DNA of 64,000 nucleotides, from contig JADCER010000010.1 in NCBI GenBank assembly GCA_020249925.1, forward strand, positions 62,001-126,000. Direction: 5' to 3'. Source of the DNA: Roseomonas sp. Lineage in GTDB: Bacteria; Pseudomonadota; Alphaproteobacteria; Acetobacterales; Acetobacteraceae. Position 1 is the stretch's first letter. Every line of letters begins with the position of its first letter. Positions 33,794-43,158 of this stretch are shown here, piece after piece. The notes below the pieces were generated by a model. The model was not told the DNA's origin. It ran no database searches and saw only the letters and a list, made by a program, of their open reading frames with translations. A program made the translations under genes and the position numbers.

Positions 33794-34759
33794 ATGCACA
33801 CCACACGCCGCAGCCTGCTCCTGACCCCCGCATTGCTGGCCAGCCCTGCCTTGGCCCAAGCGCCCTGGCCGCGCCGGCCTATCACCTTTATCGCACCCGC
33901 TGCACCCGGTGGGGCCACGGATATCCTCGCGCGCGTCATGGCGCAGACCATGCAGGGCAGCTTGGGCCAACCGGTCGTGGTGGAAAATCGCGGCGGCGCC
34001 GCCGGCGTGATCGCGACCGAAGCAATTGCAGCCGCGCAACCCGATGGCCACACCATCGGCATTGGCATGATCAGTACGCTAGCCGTTAATCCGCATGTCT
34101 ATCGCATGCGCGCCGATGTGATGAAGGATTTCGCGCATATCGGCATGATCGCCAAAGTGCCCATGGTGCTGCTGGCGCAACATAATCTGGCGGAAGGCGG
34201 GCTGGCCGGCTTTATCGCCCGCGTCAGGGCCGCACCCGATACCATCACCTATGGCAGTGCCGGCGCCGGTTCCAATGTGCATATCGGCATGATTGCGTTT
34301 CTTGAAGCTGCAGGGCTCAAGATGGTGCATGTGCCCTATCGCGGATCGGGGCCGATGGTGATTGATCTGGTCGCCGGCAATATCCAATCCGGCATGACCG
34401 GCACGCCTGCTGCCCTGCCTGTATTGCGCGCTGGGCGCGTTGCGGCCCTTGGCACCACCGCCAAGGAAAGACTGGCGCAAACCCCGGATATCCCAGCAAT
34501 CAGCGAAACCATTCCTGGGTTTGAGGCAATGCAATGGTACGGCATTGTGGCACCATCCCGCACGCCGCCCGAAGTGGTGGCGAAGCTTGCGGAAGCAACT
34601 AATGCCGCCCTTGCCAATCCGGACGTGCTGGCGCGGTTGGCCGATGAAGGCGCGCAACCTACGCCGATGTCCCCCGATGCCTTCCGCGGTTTTGTGGCCG
34701 CGGAGCTTGACCGCTGGGGTGCCGTGGCGCGCCGCAATAACCTGAGGCCCAATGAATAG
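33794..34759 (+). CDS. Bug/TctC-family receptor
   Basis: Periplasmic Bug-type solute receptor, 321 aa. Signal peptide MHTTRRSLLLTPALLASPALAQ; mature start RPITFIAPAAPGGATDILAR. VVENRGGAAGVIATE, TYGSAGAGSNVHIGMIAF and HVPYRGSGPMVIDLVAGNIQSGM are the family blocks. The start at 33794 has a GAAGGGAA ribosome-binding site; an upstream ATG at 33731 lacks one and would bury the signal. No transporter membrane genes nearby. The downstream GST gene starts 60 bp later with its own ribosome-binding site, so the genes may form one operon. Confidence 0.92.
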   Translation: MHTTRRSLLLTPALLASPALAQAPWPRRPITFIAPAAPGGATDILARVMAQTMQGSLGQPVVVENRGGAAGVIATEAIAAAQPDGHTIGIGMISTLAVNPHVYRMRADVMKDFAHIGMIAKVPMVLLAQHNLAEGGLAGFIARVRAAPDTITYGSAGAGSNVHIGMIAFLEAAGLKMVHVPYRGSGPMVIDLVAGNIQSGMTGTPAALPVLRAGRVAALGTTAKERLAQTPDIPAISETIPGFEAMQWYGIVAPSRTPPEVVAKLAEATNAALANPDVLARLADEGAQPTPMSPDAFRGFVAAELDRWGAVARRNNLRPNE

Positions 34760-34819
34760 GTAGCCGAAGCACGGCCAAGCAGGGCATAATCCGGCGCGTT
34801 GTTGCAGGAGAGTCCCCCC

Positions 34820-35476
34820 ATGCCCGAAGGCCGCCTTGTCATCGGCACCAAGCGTTATTCATCCTGGTCCATGCGCGGCTGGCTGGCCGTGCATCTGGCC
34901 GGGCTTGATGTGGAGGAAGTGGTGATCCCGCTCGCGGGCGGGGGGGCGACCACCGCGCTCAAAACCGCGACGCCGGCCGGCATGGTGCCCTATCTGGAAC
35001 ATCGCGGCGCGCGGATTTGGGAAAGCCTGAGCATCTGCGAATACTGCGCGGAAATCGCGCCCAAGCTTTGGCCGGCGGAACGCGCCGCGCGCGCCCATGC
35101 GCGGTCCATCGCGGCCGAAATGCATGCCGGGTTTCGCAATCTGCGCATGGCCATGCCAATGAATTTGGGCCGCAGCTTTCCCGGCCGTGGCCGCACGCCA
35201 GAATGCCTTGCCGATATCGCGCGGGTAGAGGCGATTTGGGCCGAAGCCATCGCCGCCCATGGCGGGCCTTTCCTGATGGGTGCCGAATTCGGCGCGGTGG
35301 ATGCCATGTATGCGCCGGTGGTGGCACGTTTCATCACCTGGCAGCCAGCGCTTTCCTCAACCTCGCAGCGCTATATGGCCGCAGTTCGCGCGCATCCCCT
35401 AGTCGCGCGCTGGTATGATGAAGCCGCCGCGGAGCCCACTGGATGGTTGCTTGATCGTTATGAGAATCCCGCATGA
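34820..35476 (+). CDS. Glutathione S-transferase family protein
   Basis: 218-aa GST-fold protein. The thioredoxin-like N-domain has LVIGTKRYSSWSMRGWLAVHLAG, where the SSWS motif carries the likely glutathione-activating Ser. TPAGMVPYLEHRGARIWESLSICEY near residues 52-76 holds the cis-Pro and Glu-Ser glutathione site. The all-helical C-domain follows. Substrate unknown. First of three overlapping genes (GST, VOC, FkbM) with 4-nt overlaps, so they are surely one operon. Start at 34820 follows AGGAG; an ATG 21 bp upstream is less likely. Confidence 0.9.
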   Translation: MPEGRLVIGTKRYSSWSMRGWLAVHLAGLDVEEVVIPLAGGGATTALKTATPAGMVPYLEHRGARIWESLSICEYCAEIAPKLWPAERAARAHARSIAAEMHAGFRNLRMAMPMNLGRSFPGRGRTPECLADIARVEAIWAEAIAAHGGPFLMGAEFGAVDAMYAPVVARFITWQPALSSTSQRYMAAVRAHPLVARWYDEAAAEPTGWLLDRYENPA

Positions 35477-36357
35477 ATACCGCCCTTGCGCTTGACCATC
35501 TTGGCGTCGCGGCGCGCGATCTGACGCCCATGTGCGCGGCCTATGAAAGGCTCGGCTTCACGCTTTCGCCCATTGCGCAGCAAAGCGGGCGGCGGCGGCC
35601 TGATCTGCCGGTGGAAAAATACGGCTCCGGCAATCGTTGTGCTTTCCTCAAGCACGGCTATATCGAATTGATCGCGATCTTTGATCCGGCGCTATTCGAC
35701 AATAACCTCAACGCCTTTCTGGCGCGCTATCCGGGGATGCATATCCTGGCACTCGCCATGTTGGATGAGGAAGCAAATCTGGCACGGCTGCGTCAGGCGG
35801 GGCTTGATGTTCCAGGCGTTGCCTATCTGGAACGACCTGTCGAAGCGGGCGGACCGATTGCGCGCTTTGCGCGCCTCCCCTTCCCGGACCCGCCAGAGGG
35901 CCGCGTGCAACTGATCCGGCATCTCACGCCCGAATTGGTCTGGCAGGATCGCTGGATGGACCACGCCAATCGCGCCGAAATCCTGGAAGCCGCCATCTTG
36001 AGCGCCGACAACCCGGCTGAAACCGCAGCCCGGCTTTCGCGCCTATCCGGCCTGCCGGTGGAACCGGACCCGGCGGGGGGCTTTCTGCTCCGCCTGCCAG
36101 GCGCGGCGCGCGCCGCCGGCCCGAAGGCGCCAGTGCTTGAAACGCGCGTCAGGGTGCTGACGCCGGAAGCGCTGGCCTCTGTACTGCCCGGCGTGGTGCC
36201 GCCGGCCTCTCCCTTCATGGCCGGGATGGTGGTGCGCACTGCCGATGGCGCGGCCTCAGCCCGGCGCATCCTGGCCGGCATGCCCGCGCGGGAAGCGCCG
36301 GAAGGCATCATGGTGCCGCCCGAATACGCTGCCGGCGCAGCACTGATCTTCACGTGA
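35473..36357 (+). CDS. VOC-family protein, glyoxalase-3-like
   Basis: 294 aa made of two beta-alpha-beta-beta-beta modules. It opens with LDHLGVAARDLTPMCAAYERLGFTLSP, the usual VOC start with a metal-site His, and has CAFLKHGYIELIAIFDP near 57-75, where a Glu ligand is expected. QLIRHLTPELVW near residue 145 is another His region. The layout resembles the Glyoxalase_3 (lactoylglutathione lyase-like) family that acts on larger substrates. ATGA overlap with the GST gene suggests a glutathione- or toxicant-linked reaction, but no substrate can be named. Confidence 0.85.
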   Translation: MNTALALDHLGVAARDLTPMCAAYERLGFTLSPIAQQSGRRRPDLPVEKYGSGNRCAFLKHGYIELIAIFDPALFDNNLNAFLARYPGMHILALAMLDEEANLARLRQAGLDVPGVAYLERPVEAGGPIARFARLPFPDPPEGRVQLIRHLTPELVWQDRWMDHANRAEILEAAILSADNPAETAARLSRLSGLPVEPDPAGGFLLRLPGAARAAGPKAPVLETRVRVLTPEALASVLPGVVPPASPFMAGMVVRTADGAASARRILAGMPAREAPEGIMVPPEYAAGAALIFT

Positions 36358-37115
36358 ACCGAGCCGCCATCAGCCGGAGCCTGCGCATCTACCACGCGCC
36401 TGGCCGCGCCGCGGCCTTGGATGGCTTCTATCGGCGCTTCCTTGATTCCGGAGACATCGCTTTCGATGTCGGCGCGCATGTCGGCGACCGGATGCTCTGT
36501 TTCCGGCGCCTTGGCGCGCGTGTGGTGGCGGTGGAACCGCAAGCCGCCCTGGCCCGCGTGTTGCGCCTATTGCTGCGGCGTGATCCGGGTGTAGCGCTGG
36601 TGTCGCAATTGGTGGGCGCCAAGGCGGGCAAGGCAGAACTACGCCTCAATACCGCCAATCCAACCGTCGCCACCGCCAGCCCTGCCTTCATCGCCGCCGC
36701 CGCCGGTGCGCCTGGGTGGGAGGGGCAGGAATGGGACCAGGCCGAAACCCTGCCCGTGACCACCCTTGATGCGCTGATCGCCGCCCATGGCATGCCGCAT
36801 TTCATCAAGCTGGACATCGAGGGTTTTGAGGCCGAGGCACTGCGCGGCCTTTCCCGCCCGCCGCGGGCGCTTTCCTTCGAATTCACCACCATCCAGCGCG
36901 ATGTGGCCGCGGAATGCCTGGGGCTGCTGGCAGAGCTTGGCTATCGGCATTTCCAGGCGAGCCTCGGGGAAAGCCTCAGCTTCGCCTTGCCCGCGCCCTG
37001 TGATGCGGCGGCGATGCAGGCATGGATCGCGGCACTGCCGGCCAGCGCCAATAGCGGCGATGTCTATGCGTGTCTGGAGCCAGAGCGCCTGATGGTCACC
37101 CCGCCTCAGCCGTGA
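36354..37115 (+). CDS. FkbM-family methyltransferase
   Basis: 253 aa from a GTG at 36354 that overlaps the VOC stop (GTGA). SAM site: IAFDVGAHVGDRMLCFRRLGARVVAVEPQ near residues 35-63. FIKLDIEGFEAEALRGL near 147-163 is the FkbM hallmark, followed by LSFEFTTIQRD. Family members O-methylate sugars, lipids or small molecules. No glycosyltransferase genes adjoin, so the acceptor is unknown. Its last 20 bp overlap the 3' end of the convergent Bug gene. Confidence 0.88.
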   Translation: MNRAAISRSLRIYHAPGRAAALDGFYRRFLDSGDIAFDVGAHVGDRMLCFRRLGARVVAVEPQAALARVLRLLLRRDPGVALVSQLVGAKAGKAELRLNTANPTVATASPAFIAAAAGAPGWEGQEWDQAETLPVTTLDALIAAHGMPHFIKLDIEGFEAEALRGLSRPPRALSFEFTTIQRDVAAECLGLLAELGYRHFQASLGESLSFALPAPCDAAAMQAWIAALPASANSGDVYACLEPERLMVTPPQP

Positions 37116-38079
37116 TGCGCGCGGCGGAGATCAGGCTCCGCCAGCGTTCCAGATCGGCCACCAAGAAGGCGCGAAACTCCTCAGGCGTTGAACCCACCAC
37201 CACGGCGCCAAGGGAACGGAGCCGCGCATTCAGCTCCGGCTTCGCGAGCGCAGTGCGCACGGCATTGTTGAGGCGCTCCACCACCGGCGCAGGCGTTTCG
37301 GCAGGTGCCACAAGGCCAACCCCCTGAATATAGCGTTCAAACCCGCCAAAGCCCGCTTCCGCCATGGTGGGCACATCCGGGAAATCCGGGTGGCGTTCGG
37401 CGGTGCTGACGGCCAGGCCGCGCAATTGGCCGCGCTGGATATGCTCGGCAATGCCGACCATGGGGTAGAACATGAAGGAAAGCCGGCCTGACATTACCTC
37501 GGCCAAAGCGGGCGCATTGCCTCGGAAGGGGACATGCGTCATTTCCGTCTGCGTCATCACAGCAAGCAGCGCGGCTGAGAGATGCGCCGACCCGCCATTG
37601 CCGGCCGAACCATAGGTCACCGAACCAGGCCGAGCCCGGGCCGCCGCCACCACGGCGCCGATATTGGCATAGGGTGAATTCGTCGCCGCCACGGCGATCA
37701 GCGGCAGGGTCGCAATCAGGGAAACCGGCGCGAAATCCTCGAGCGGGCGATAACGTGCGTTGGGCAGCAGAATGGCGTTCACGCTATGCGCCAGCGTCGT
37801 CACCAGCAGGCTTTGCCCATCCGGCGGGTCGCGCATGACGCCTTCGGTCGCGATCAGGGAATTGGCGCCGGCGCGGTTTTCCACCACCACGGGCTGGCCG
37901 AGCAGCCCCTGCATTTCCTGCCCCAGCACACGCGCGATCACATCCGTGGGCCCGCCCGCAGCGAAGCCCACCACAAGCCGGATCGGCCGGCCCTGCTGCG
38001 CCCGGGCGGCACGCGGCAGCGCGGCAAGGCTTGAGAGCGCGAGCGCCCCGGCAGCGCGGCGGGTGAGCTTTCCTGTCAT
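37096..38079 (-). CDS. Bug/TctC-family receptor
   Basis: Periplasmic receptor, 327 aa. The signal peptide has a Tat-like RR (MTGKLTRRAAGALALSSLAALPRAARAQ). Family blocks: RPIRLVVGFAAGGPTDVIAR, VVVENRAGANSLIATE, VTYGSAGNGGSAHLSAALL and THVPFRGNAPALAEVMSGRLSFMF. Converges on and overlaps the FkbM gene by 20 bp, an unusual tight 3' overlap. Divergent from the PhyH-family dioxygenase gene with a 143 bp spacer, so the two may share regulation and the ligand may feed that enzyme; this is only a guess. Confidence 0.92.
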   Translation of the reverse strand: MTGKLTRRAAGALALSSLAALPRAARAQQGRPIRLVVGFAAGGPTDVIARVLGQEMQGLLGQPVVVENRAGANSLIATEGVMRDPPDGQSLLVTTLAHSVNAILLPNARYRPLEDFAPVSLIATLPLIAVAATNSPYANIGAVVAAARARPGSVTYGSAGNGGSAHLSAALLAVMTQTEMTHVPFRGNAPALAEVMSGRLSFMFYPMVGIAEHIQRGQLRGLAVSTAERHPDFPDVPTMAEAGFGGFERYIQGVGLVAPAETPAPVVERLNNAVRTALAKPELNARLRSLGAVVVGSTPEEFRAFLVADLERWRSLISAARITAEAG

Positions 38080-38222
38080 GGGGTTTCCTTGATGGTTTTA
38101 TTTGTGGCCTCAGTGTTTTCCGCCTGGCCGCCTCGGGTCAAGCGGGGCCTGAGGCGCGCGGGATGACGGCGCAGGGATTTTGCGCTTAAGTCTGGCGGCG
38201 ATTTGGCAAAGGAAGACGCAGC

Positions 38223-39104
38223 ATGGGTGTTTTGACGCAGGAACAGAAGGATGCCTTCTGGCGCGATGGCTGCTTGGTGGTGCCGAATGCTGTCTCGCCC
38301 GATCTGCTGGCGCGGCTGCGCGCCGAGATCGCTGGCTGGGTGGAAGAAAGCCGCGCGCATACAAAACCCTTCGGCCCGCCTTGCGTGGATGGCCGCCCGC
38401 GTTTTGACATGGGCAAGGAACATTCTGCCGAAAACCCCGCGCTGCGGCGGATCAATAACCCATCCGATATCTCGCCCGCCTATCTGGAAGCGATGCGTGA
38501 CAGCGACATGACGGAAATGGTGGCCGAATTGATCGGCCCCGATGTGAAATTCCATCATTGCAAGATCAATCTGAAGCTGATGGGCGCGAAGACCGAGGTG
38601 CTGTACCATCAGGATTTCGCCTATACGCCGCACACGAATGACGACATCATCACTGCCTTGCTGTTCCTGGATGATGTGGATGAAACCAATGGCGCGCTGA
38701 CCATTGTGCCGGGTTCGCACAAGGGGCCGATGTATTCGCTGTTTGATGGGGACCGTTTCACCGGCGCGGTTTCAGATGCGGATGAAAAGGCGCTGCTGGC
38801 GCAAAGCATCCCCTGCTATGGCCCGGCTGGGTCGGTCTGCCTGATGCATACCAAGCTGGCGCATGGATCAGCACCCAATGCCGGCACCAAGCCGCGCGGG
38901 CTTTATATTTGCGTCTATACCGCCGCAGATGCGGTGCCCCTGGCGCGCAACCCGATGCCAAGCACGCATGAGGGTGAGGTTATTCGCGGCAAGCCGGCGC
39001 GCTTTGCGCGCATTACGGAGACCCGCGTGGAATTGCCGCAACAGCCCAAATCCGCGAGCTTCTTTACCGTGCAGGGGCAGGCTTCCGCGCAAGCGGCGGA
39101 GTGA
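38223..39104 (+). CDS. Phytanoyl-CoA dioxygenase (PhyH) family protein
   Basis: Fe(II)/2-oxoglutarate-dependent hydroxylase, 293 aa. The N-terminus LTQEQKDAFWRDGCLVVPNAVSPDLLARLRAEI is the standard PhyH opening. The iron facial triad is visible as HQD in VLYHQDFAYTPHTNDD near 128 and the distal His in LAHGSAPNAGTKPRGLYIC near 215, where the following Arg binds 2-oxoglutarate. Substrate unknown; family members hydroxylate fatty acyl-CoAs, ectoine and many metabolites. Single gene divergent from a Bug receptor. Nearest downstream gene is convergent. Confidence 0.92.
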   Translation: MGVLTQEQKDAFWRDGCLVVPNAVSPDLLARLRAEIAGWVEESRAHTKPFGPPCVDGRPRFDMGKEHSAENPALRRINNPSDISPAYLEAMRDSDMTEMVAELIGPDVKFHHCKINLKLMGAKTEVLYHQDFAYTPHTNDDIITALLFLDDVDETNGALTIVPGSHKGPMYSLFDGDRFTGAVSDADEKALLAQSIPCYGPAGSVCLMHTKLAHGSAPNAGTKPRGLYICVYTAADAVPLARNPMPSTHEGEVIRGKPARFARITETRVELPQQPKSASFFTVQGQASAQAAE

Positions 39105-39132
39105 AAGGAAACTCAGAGGGATTCGTATTATT

Positions 39133-39615
39133 TTATGAACGGATAGCCGGATGGTTACGCCGCTTCACGTGGCATTTTCTTCTCAAAAGAATTGCGACTT
39201 CGCCATAAATAGCCCCACCGACGGCATGAAGCTTGTGCTCGCAATCCACTTCCTCGCCCATCTTGCTTGTCCATAGTCCCGAGGGTAACTGATAAGAGGC
39301 ATGGGTCGGTCTTCCATTTAAGGCGAATATGGCGACTCTTTCAAATTTTTCGTGCACATCAGATTCTTGGCAGGTTCGATATCCTAGCGTCGCGAAAGCT
39401 CTTGTGAACGCATCAAGCGTCTCTTCGATCGGGATTCTGGGGGGCCAATAACTATCTTCGTGCGGCCACCACCAATGCTCAGTGTCTCCCGCAGCCCAAG
39501 CAATGCAATTATATCGCCAGCATGGGGGGCTTGTTCGCCTGTACCCTGACCCCGGTGATCCCAAAACCGGGAAAGCGTAGAGGACAGGCTTGTCGTCATC
39601 TAGCTTAATACTCAA
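39133..39615 (-). CDS. DUF7689-like protein, third gene of accessory triad
   Basis: 160 aa from a TTG at 39615. The core has YNCIAWAAGDTEHWWWPHEDSYWPP near residues 35-60, a single Cys in a conserved NCIAWAAG context. Then FALNGRPTHASYQLPSGLWTSKMGEE follows near 98-123, with a His in THA and the TSKMG strand. The spaced Cys and His with this wording resemble the DUF7689 family, and the fold could be NlpC/CHAP-like, though catalysis is unproven. TTG overlaps the preceding TGA (TTGA) and is led by GGAGAGGAG, better than an ATG at 39648 that would intrude 36 bp. AT-richer than the clp genes. Last of three coupled genes. Confidence 0.72.
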   Translation of the reverse strand: MSIKLDDDKPVLYAFPVLGSPGSGYRRTSPPCWRYNCIAWAAGDTEHWWWPHEDSYWPPRIPIEETLDAFTRAFATLGYRTCQESDVHEKFERVAIFALNGRPTHASYQLPSGLWTSKMGEEVDCEHKLHAVGGAIYGEVAILLRRKCHVKRRNHPAIRS

Positions 39616-40265
39616 AAGTAACCGCGCTCCTCTCCCCATGCGATCCAACAGTCCGCCATAGCCCGAATATCGCCCCGGATCTCAGGGCGATTTCTAAGCG
39701 GATTTTCCAAGGTTAACTTCCGAAGCGCTTCGAACCAGTAATCAGGTCTTTGTCGCAACTTTCTGAGAAGAAAAGGAACCACTGGTGGGCCAAGCGCAAT
39801 AATTTCTTGGTACCACTGATTATCTACTTTGGCGGTGATACTTGATAAAAAAGAGGTCTCCTGCCGCCAGCGGGCCGCTAATTCGTCCAGCTTGGCTTCT
39901 AAATTTGCGTCCGTGCCAATCTCAACAATCGCATTATCCGTAAATAAAGGCGAAAAATTGCTTGCTTCATCTAGTGATTTTAGGTCCTCGAGGAACTGAT
40001 TTGACCAATTTATCGGAATCGGTTGATCAATAGCAGAAGTTAATGATCTGAGGCGCAGCTGATAGGCTCGAGGTGTCGCGAATGACCAACTTGCAGGAGT
40101 CCGTTCAGCCAAAGCGGAAGTCCAAAACCCTTCTTTGGGACGGGGCGTAACGTAATGGGCAGTCGTAAAGCTTTTTGTCGACACGGCTGTAGAGGTAGGT
40201 TCTCCCAATGCGTAATTTTTCCGAATTGATCCAGTGAACCGTTCAAGTGCTAAGGCCTCACTCAT
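39612..40265 (-). CDS. Unknown protein, second gene of accessory triad
   Basis: 217 aa, no named family. The N-terminal ~125 residues look low in conserved motifs. The C-terminal ~90 residues form a compact block: LAARWRQETSFLSSITAKVDNQWYQEIIALGPPVVPFLLRKLRQRPDYWFEALRKLTLENP, then MADCWIAWGEERGYF. This W(R/K)xET-FLSS...YQ-II-G...P-(I/L)L--L...PD-WFxAL block with a WxxWG-E-GY ending is one I recall from uncharacterised accessory proteins, often beside DUF7689-like genes. It overlaps both neighbours by 4 nt. Codon use is AT-rich compared with clpA. Confidence 0.7.
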   Translation of the reverse strand: MSEALALERFTGSIRKNYALGEPTSTAVSTKSFTTAHYVTPRPKEGFWTSALAERTPASWSFATPRAYQLRLRSLTSAIDQPIPINWSNQFLEDLKSLDEASNFSPLFTDNAIVEIGTDANLEAKLDELAARWRQETSFLSSITAKVDNQWYQEIIALGPPVVPFLLRKLRQRPDYWFEALRKLTLENPLRNRPEIRGDIRAMADCWIAWGEERGYF

Positions 40266-40657
40266 GACACAACCTGACCTTGCCGGGCTTCCTCAACCTT
40301 TTCCTCGTACAATTTGACTTGTTGACTAAGCCAAATCGCCAAGGACCGAGCAACGTCGACATTCATGACCACATCAACGTCAAGCTCGCGCACTACAGCA
40401 TTTCGTATAATGGTTTTCTCAGCAATAGATTGCCCAAGTGATCCATCTTCATTAAGCGTAAAGGTCTGCCGCTGTGGGATTGCTTGGCGTTCACTGTAAA
40501 ACGAAAAATGAATGTATCCAGATGGCGTGATGCCACCAATTGCGCCATCCGCATGAACGACTCTGAAAAATTGACTTTTGAGATAGTCAAACGAGATTTT
40601 TTCGTCCTCGCCTGCTGCTCCAACAGCGCTCTCCGCTGCGCCTTCCCCAACTGCCAT
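40262..40657 (-). CDS. Unknown protein, first gene of accessory triad
   Basis: 131 aa, unrecognised. Residues ~20-60 read FDYLKSQFFRVVHADGAIGGITPSGYIHFSFYSERQAIPQRQTF, a beta-rich segment with two G-rich turns. The rest continues with a strand, then LDVDVVMNVDVARSLAIWLSQQVKLYEEKVEEA, ending in a charged helix. Text of this sort (NFFRVxHADGAxGGxTPxGxIH) recurs in small accessory proteins of unknown role. Its ATG lies 49 bp past the clpA stop on the same strand, and its stop overlaps the next start (ATGA). The module could be co-transcribed from clpA read-through or from its own promoter. Confidence 0.7.
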   Translation of the reverse strand: MAVGEGAAESAVGAAGEDEKISFDYLKSQFFRVVHADGAIGGITPSGYIHFSFYSERQAIPQRQTFTLNEDGSLGQSIAEKTIIRNAVVRELDVDVVMNVDVARSLAIWLSQQVKLYEEKVEEARQGQVVS

Positions 40658-40705
40658 CACTTCCTCCCAAAAACCACTAGCGACCTGTACGCCTTAAGGC
40701 TCCAT

Positions 40706-43051
40706 CTACTCCACATTCTCAGGCTCACGCTCCGCATCCCGATCTTCCTCAGGCTTGGGCAGCGCAGGGGGCGCGGCTTCCTGGCAATCGAAGGTCAGCG
40801 CGCCGTCACGCAGCCCAACCTTCACCGATCCACCCTTGGCGAGTTTGCCGAACAGCAATTCCTCCGCCAGCGGCTTTTTCACATATTCCTGAATGACGCG
40901 CGCCAAGGGCCGCGCGCCGTAAAGCGGGTCATACCCACGTTCCGCCAGCCATTCCTTTGCCGCCGAGGAAAGTTCAATCGTCACATTCCGGTCAGCAAGC
41001 TGCGCTTCCAGCTGCATGACGAATTTTTCGACGACCTGCGCCACAATCTCCGGCGTCAGACCCGCAAAACCCACCACCGCATCCAGGCGGTTGCGGAATT
41101 CGGGCGTGAACATCCGCTTGATCGCTTCCTCATCCTCACCCACGCGGGCGGCGCGCTCAAACCCAATCGCGGGCTTGGCCATATCGGAAGCGCCGGCATT
41201 GGTGGTCATGATCAGGATCACATTGCGGAAATCCACATTCTTGCCATTGTGGTCCGTGAGCTTCCCGTGATCCATCACCTGCAACAGGATATTGTACAAA
41301 TCCTGATGCGCCTTTTCGATTTCATCGAGCAGCAATACCGCATGCGGGTGCTGATCAATCGCATCGGTCAAAAGCCCGCCCTGATCAAAGCCGACATAGC
41401 CAGGCGGCGCACCAATCAGGCGCGATACGCTATGGCGTTCCATATATTCGGACATGTCGAAGCGGATCAGTTCAATGCCAAGCGTCTTCGCCAATTGCTT
41501 GGCGACTTCCGTCTTGCCGACCCCGGTCGGGCCAGAGAACAGATAATTCCCGATCGGCTTTTCCGGATCGCGCAGCCCCGCGCGTGACAGCTTGATCGCG
41601 CTGGCAAGCGCTTCAATCGCCTTATCCTGGCCAAACACCATTGCCTTCAAATCGCGTTCCAGATTCTTGAGCGTCTCCCGATCATCGGTCGAAACCGATT
41701 TCGGCGGGATGCGCGCGATCTTCGCGACAATGTCTTCCACATCCTTCAGCGTCACGGTCTTGCGGCGCTTGTTTTCAGGCAGCAGCATGCGCGATGCGCC
41801 GACCTCATCAATGACATCAATCGCCTTGTCGGGCAGCTTGCGGTCATGGATGTATTTCGCGGAAAGCTCCACCGCCGCGCGGATCGCTTCCGGCGTATAG
41901 CGCACCTTGTGGTGCTTTTCGTAATTGGTCTTGAGGCCCTGCAGGATCTTCACCGCATCTTCAAGCGTCGGCTCATTCACATCAATCTTCTGGAAGCGCC
42001 GCACGAGCGCGCGGTCCTTCTCAAAATGCGTGCGATATTCCTTATAGGTCGTGGACCCGATGCAGCGAATGGTGCCCTGTGCCAAGGCCGGCTTCAAAAG
42101 GTTCGATGCATCCATCGCGCCCCCTGAGGTCGCGCCCGCACCGATCACGGTATGGATTTCATCAATGAACAGTACGGAACCAGGCTGGGCTTCCAGTTCG
42201 GAAACCACGGCCTTCAGCCGTTCTTCGAAATCGCCGCGATAGCGCGTGCCGGCCAAAAGGCTGCCCATATCCAGCGCATAGATGGTGGATTTCGCCAGCA
42301 CTTCCGGCACATCACCTTCTACGATGCGCTTCGCAAGCCCTTCCGCAATTGCGGTTTTGCCCACGCCCGGATCGCCGACATAAAGCGGGTTGTTCTTGGT
42401 GCGGCGGCAAAGGATTTGGATGGTGCGTTCGATTTCCTGATCACGGCCAATCAGCGGGTCAATCTTGCCCTGTTCAGCCTTCTTGTTCAGGTTCACGCAG
42501 TAATTCGCCAGCGCATCCTGGCCACGCGGCGCGCCACGGCCCTTTTCCTCACGCTCCTGGCCCGATTCTTCATTGCCCGCGCCATCGCCCTTCGCCGCGC
42601 GGGGCTGAGAGCGCCCGGGCGCCTTGGCAATGCCATGGCTGATGAAATTCACCGCATCAAGGCGCGTCATATCCTGCAATTGCAGGAAATACACCGCATG
42701 CGATTCGCGTTCCGAGAATAGCGCCACCAGCACATTGGCGCCGGTCACCTCATCGCGGCCAGAGGATTGCACATGAATGGCGGCGCGCTGCACCACGCGC
42801 TGAAAGCCGGCGGTGGGCTTCGGATCACCGCCGCGTTCCGTCACCAGGCCGGCCAGATCCTTATCCAGAAATTCGGTCAGGTCGCGCTTGAGCTTTTCAA
42901 CATCCACCCCGCAGGCGCGGAGCACACCCGTCGCATCAGCATCATCACCAAGTGCGAGCAGCAGATGTTCCAGCGTTGCGTATTCATGTCGGCGCTCACC
43001 AGCCAGGGCCAGGGCGCGATGCAGCGTCTGTTCTAGGTTACGGGACAACAT
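40706..43051 (-). CDS. clpA: ATP-dependent Clp protease ATPase subunit ClpA
   Basis: AAA+ unfoldase that feeds substrates to ClpP, 781 aa from 43051 ([14 protein letters not shown]). The N-domain with two Clp repeats is residues 1-145. The first AAA domain has Walker [16 protein letters not shown] near 210 and Walker [14 protein letters not shown] near 280. The second has [16 protein letters not shown] near 490 and [14 protein letters not shown]-type ClpP loop is within the second domain. A charged insert ([15 protein letters not shown]) separates the N-domain from the first AAA, as in other alphaproteobacteria. clpS lies 108 bp upstream on the same strand. Confidence 0.97.
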   Translation of the reverse strand: MLSRNLEQTLHRALALAGERRHEYATLEHLLLALGDDADATGVLRACGVDVEKLKRDLTEFLDKDLAGLVTERGGDPKPTAGFQRVVQRAAIHVQSSGRDEVTGANVLVALFSERESHAVYFLQLQDMTRLDAVNFISHGIAKAPGRSQPRAAKGDGAGNEESGQEREEKGRGAPRGQDALANYCVNLNKKAEQGKIDPLIGRDQEIERTIQILCRRTKNNPLYVGDPGVGKTAIAEGLAKRIVEGDVPEVLAKSTIYALDMGSLLAGTRYRGDFEERLKAVVSELEAQPGSVLFIDEIHTVIGAGATSGGAMDASNLLKPALAQGTIRCIGSTTYKEYRTHFEKDRALVRRFQKIDVNEPTLEDAVKILQGLKTNYEKHHKVRYTPEAIRAAVELSAKYIHDRKLPDKAIDVIDEVGASRMLLPENKRRKTVTLKDVEDIVAKIARIPPKSVSTDDRETLKNLERDLKAMVFGQDKAIEALASAIKLSRAGLRDPEKPIGNYLFSGPTGVGKTEVAKQLAKTLGIELIRFDMSEYMERHSVSRLIGAPPGYVGFDQGGLLTDAIDQHPHAVLLLDEIEKAHQDLYNILLQVMDHGKLTDHNGKNVDFRNVILIMTTNAGASDMAKPAIGFERAARVGEDEEAIKRMFTPEFRNRLDAVVGFAGLTPEIVAQVVEKFVMQLEAQLADRNVTIELSSAAKEWLAERGYDPLYGARPLARVIQEYVKKPLAEELLFGKLAKGGSVKVGLRDGALTFDCQEAAPPALPKPEEDRDAEREPENVE

Positions 43052-43158
43052 GATCAACGACGCTCCATCTTGGCCGGAGCCCCTGCCGAGGCAGGACGCC
43101 ATGGCCGATTTCGAAAACTAATCTAGGCGCCCCGGGGGCATTCTGCGAGCCCCACCCC

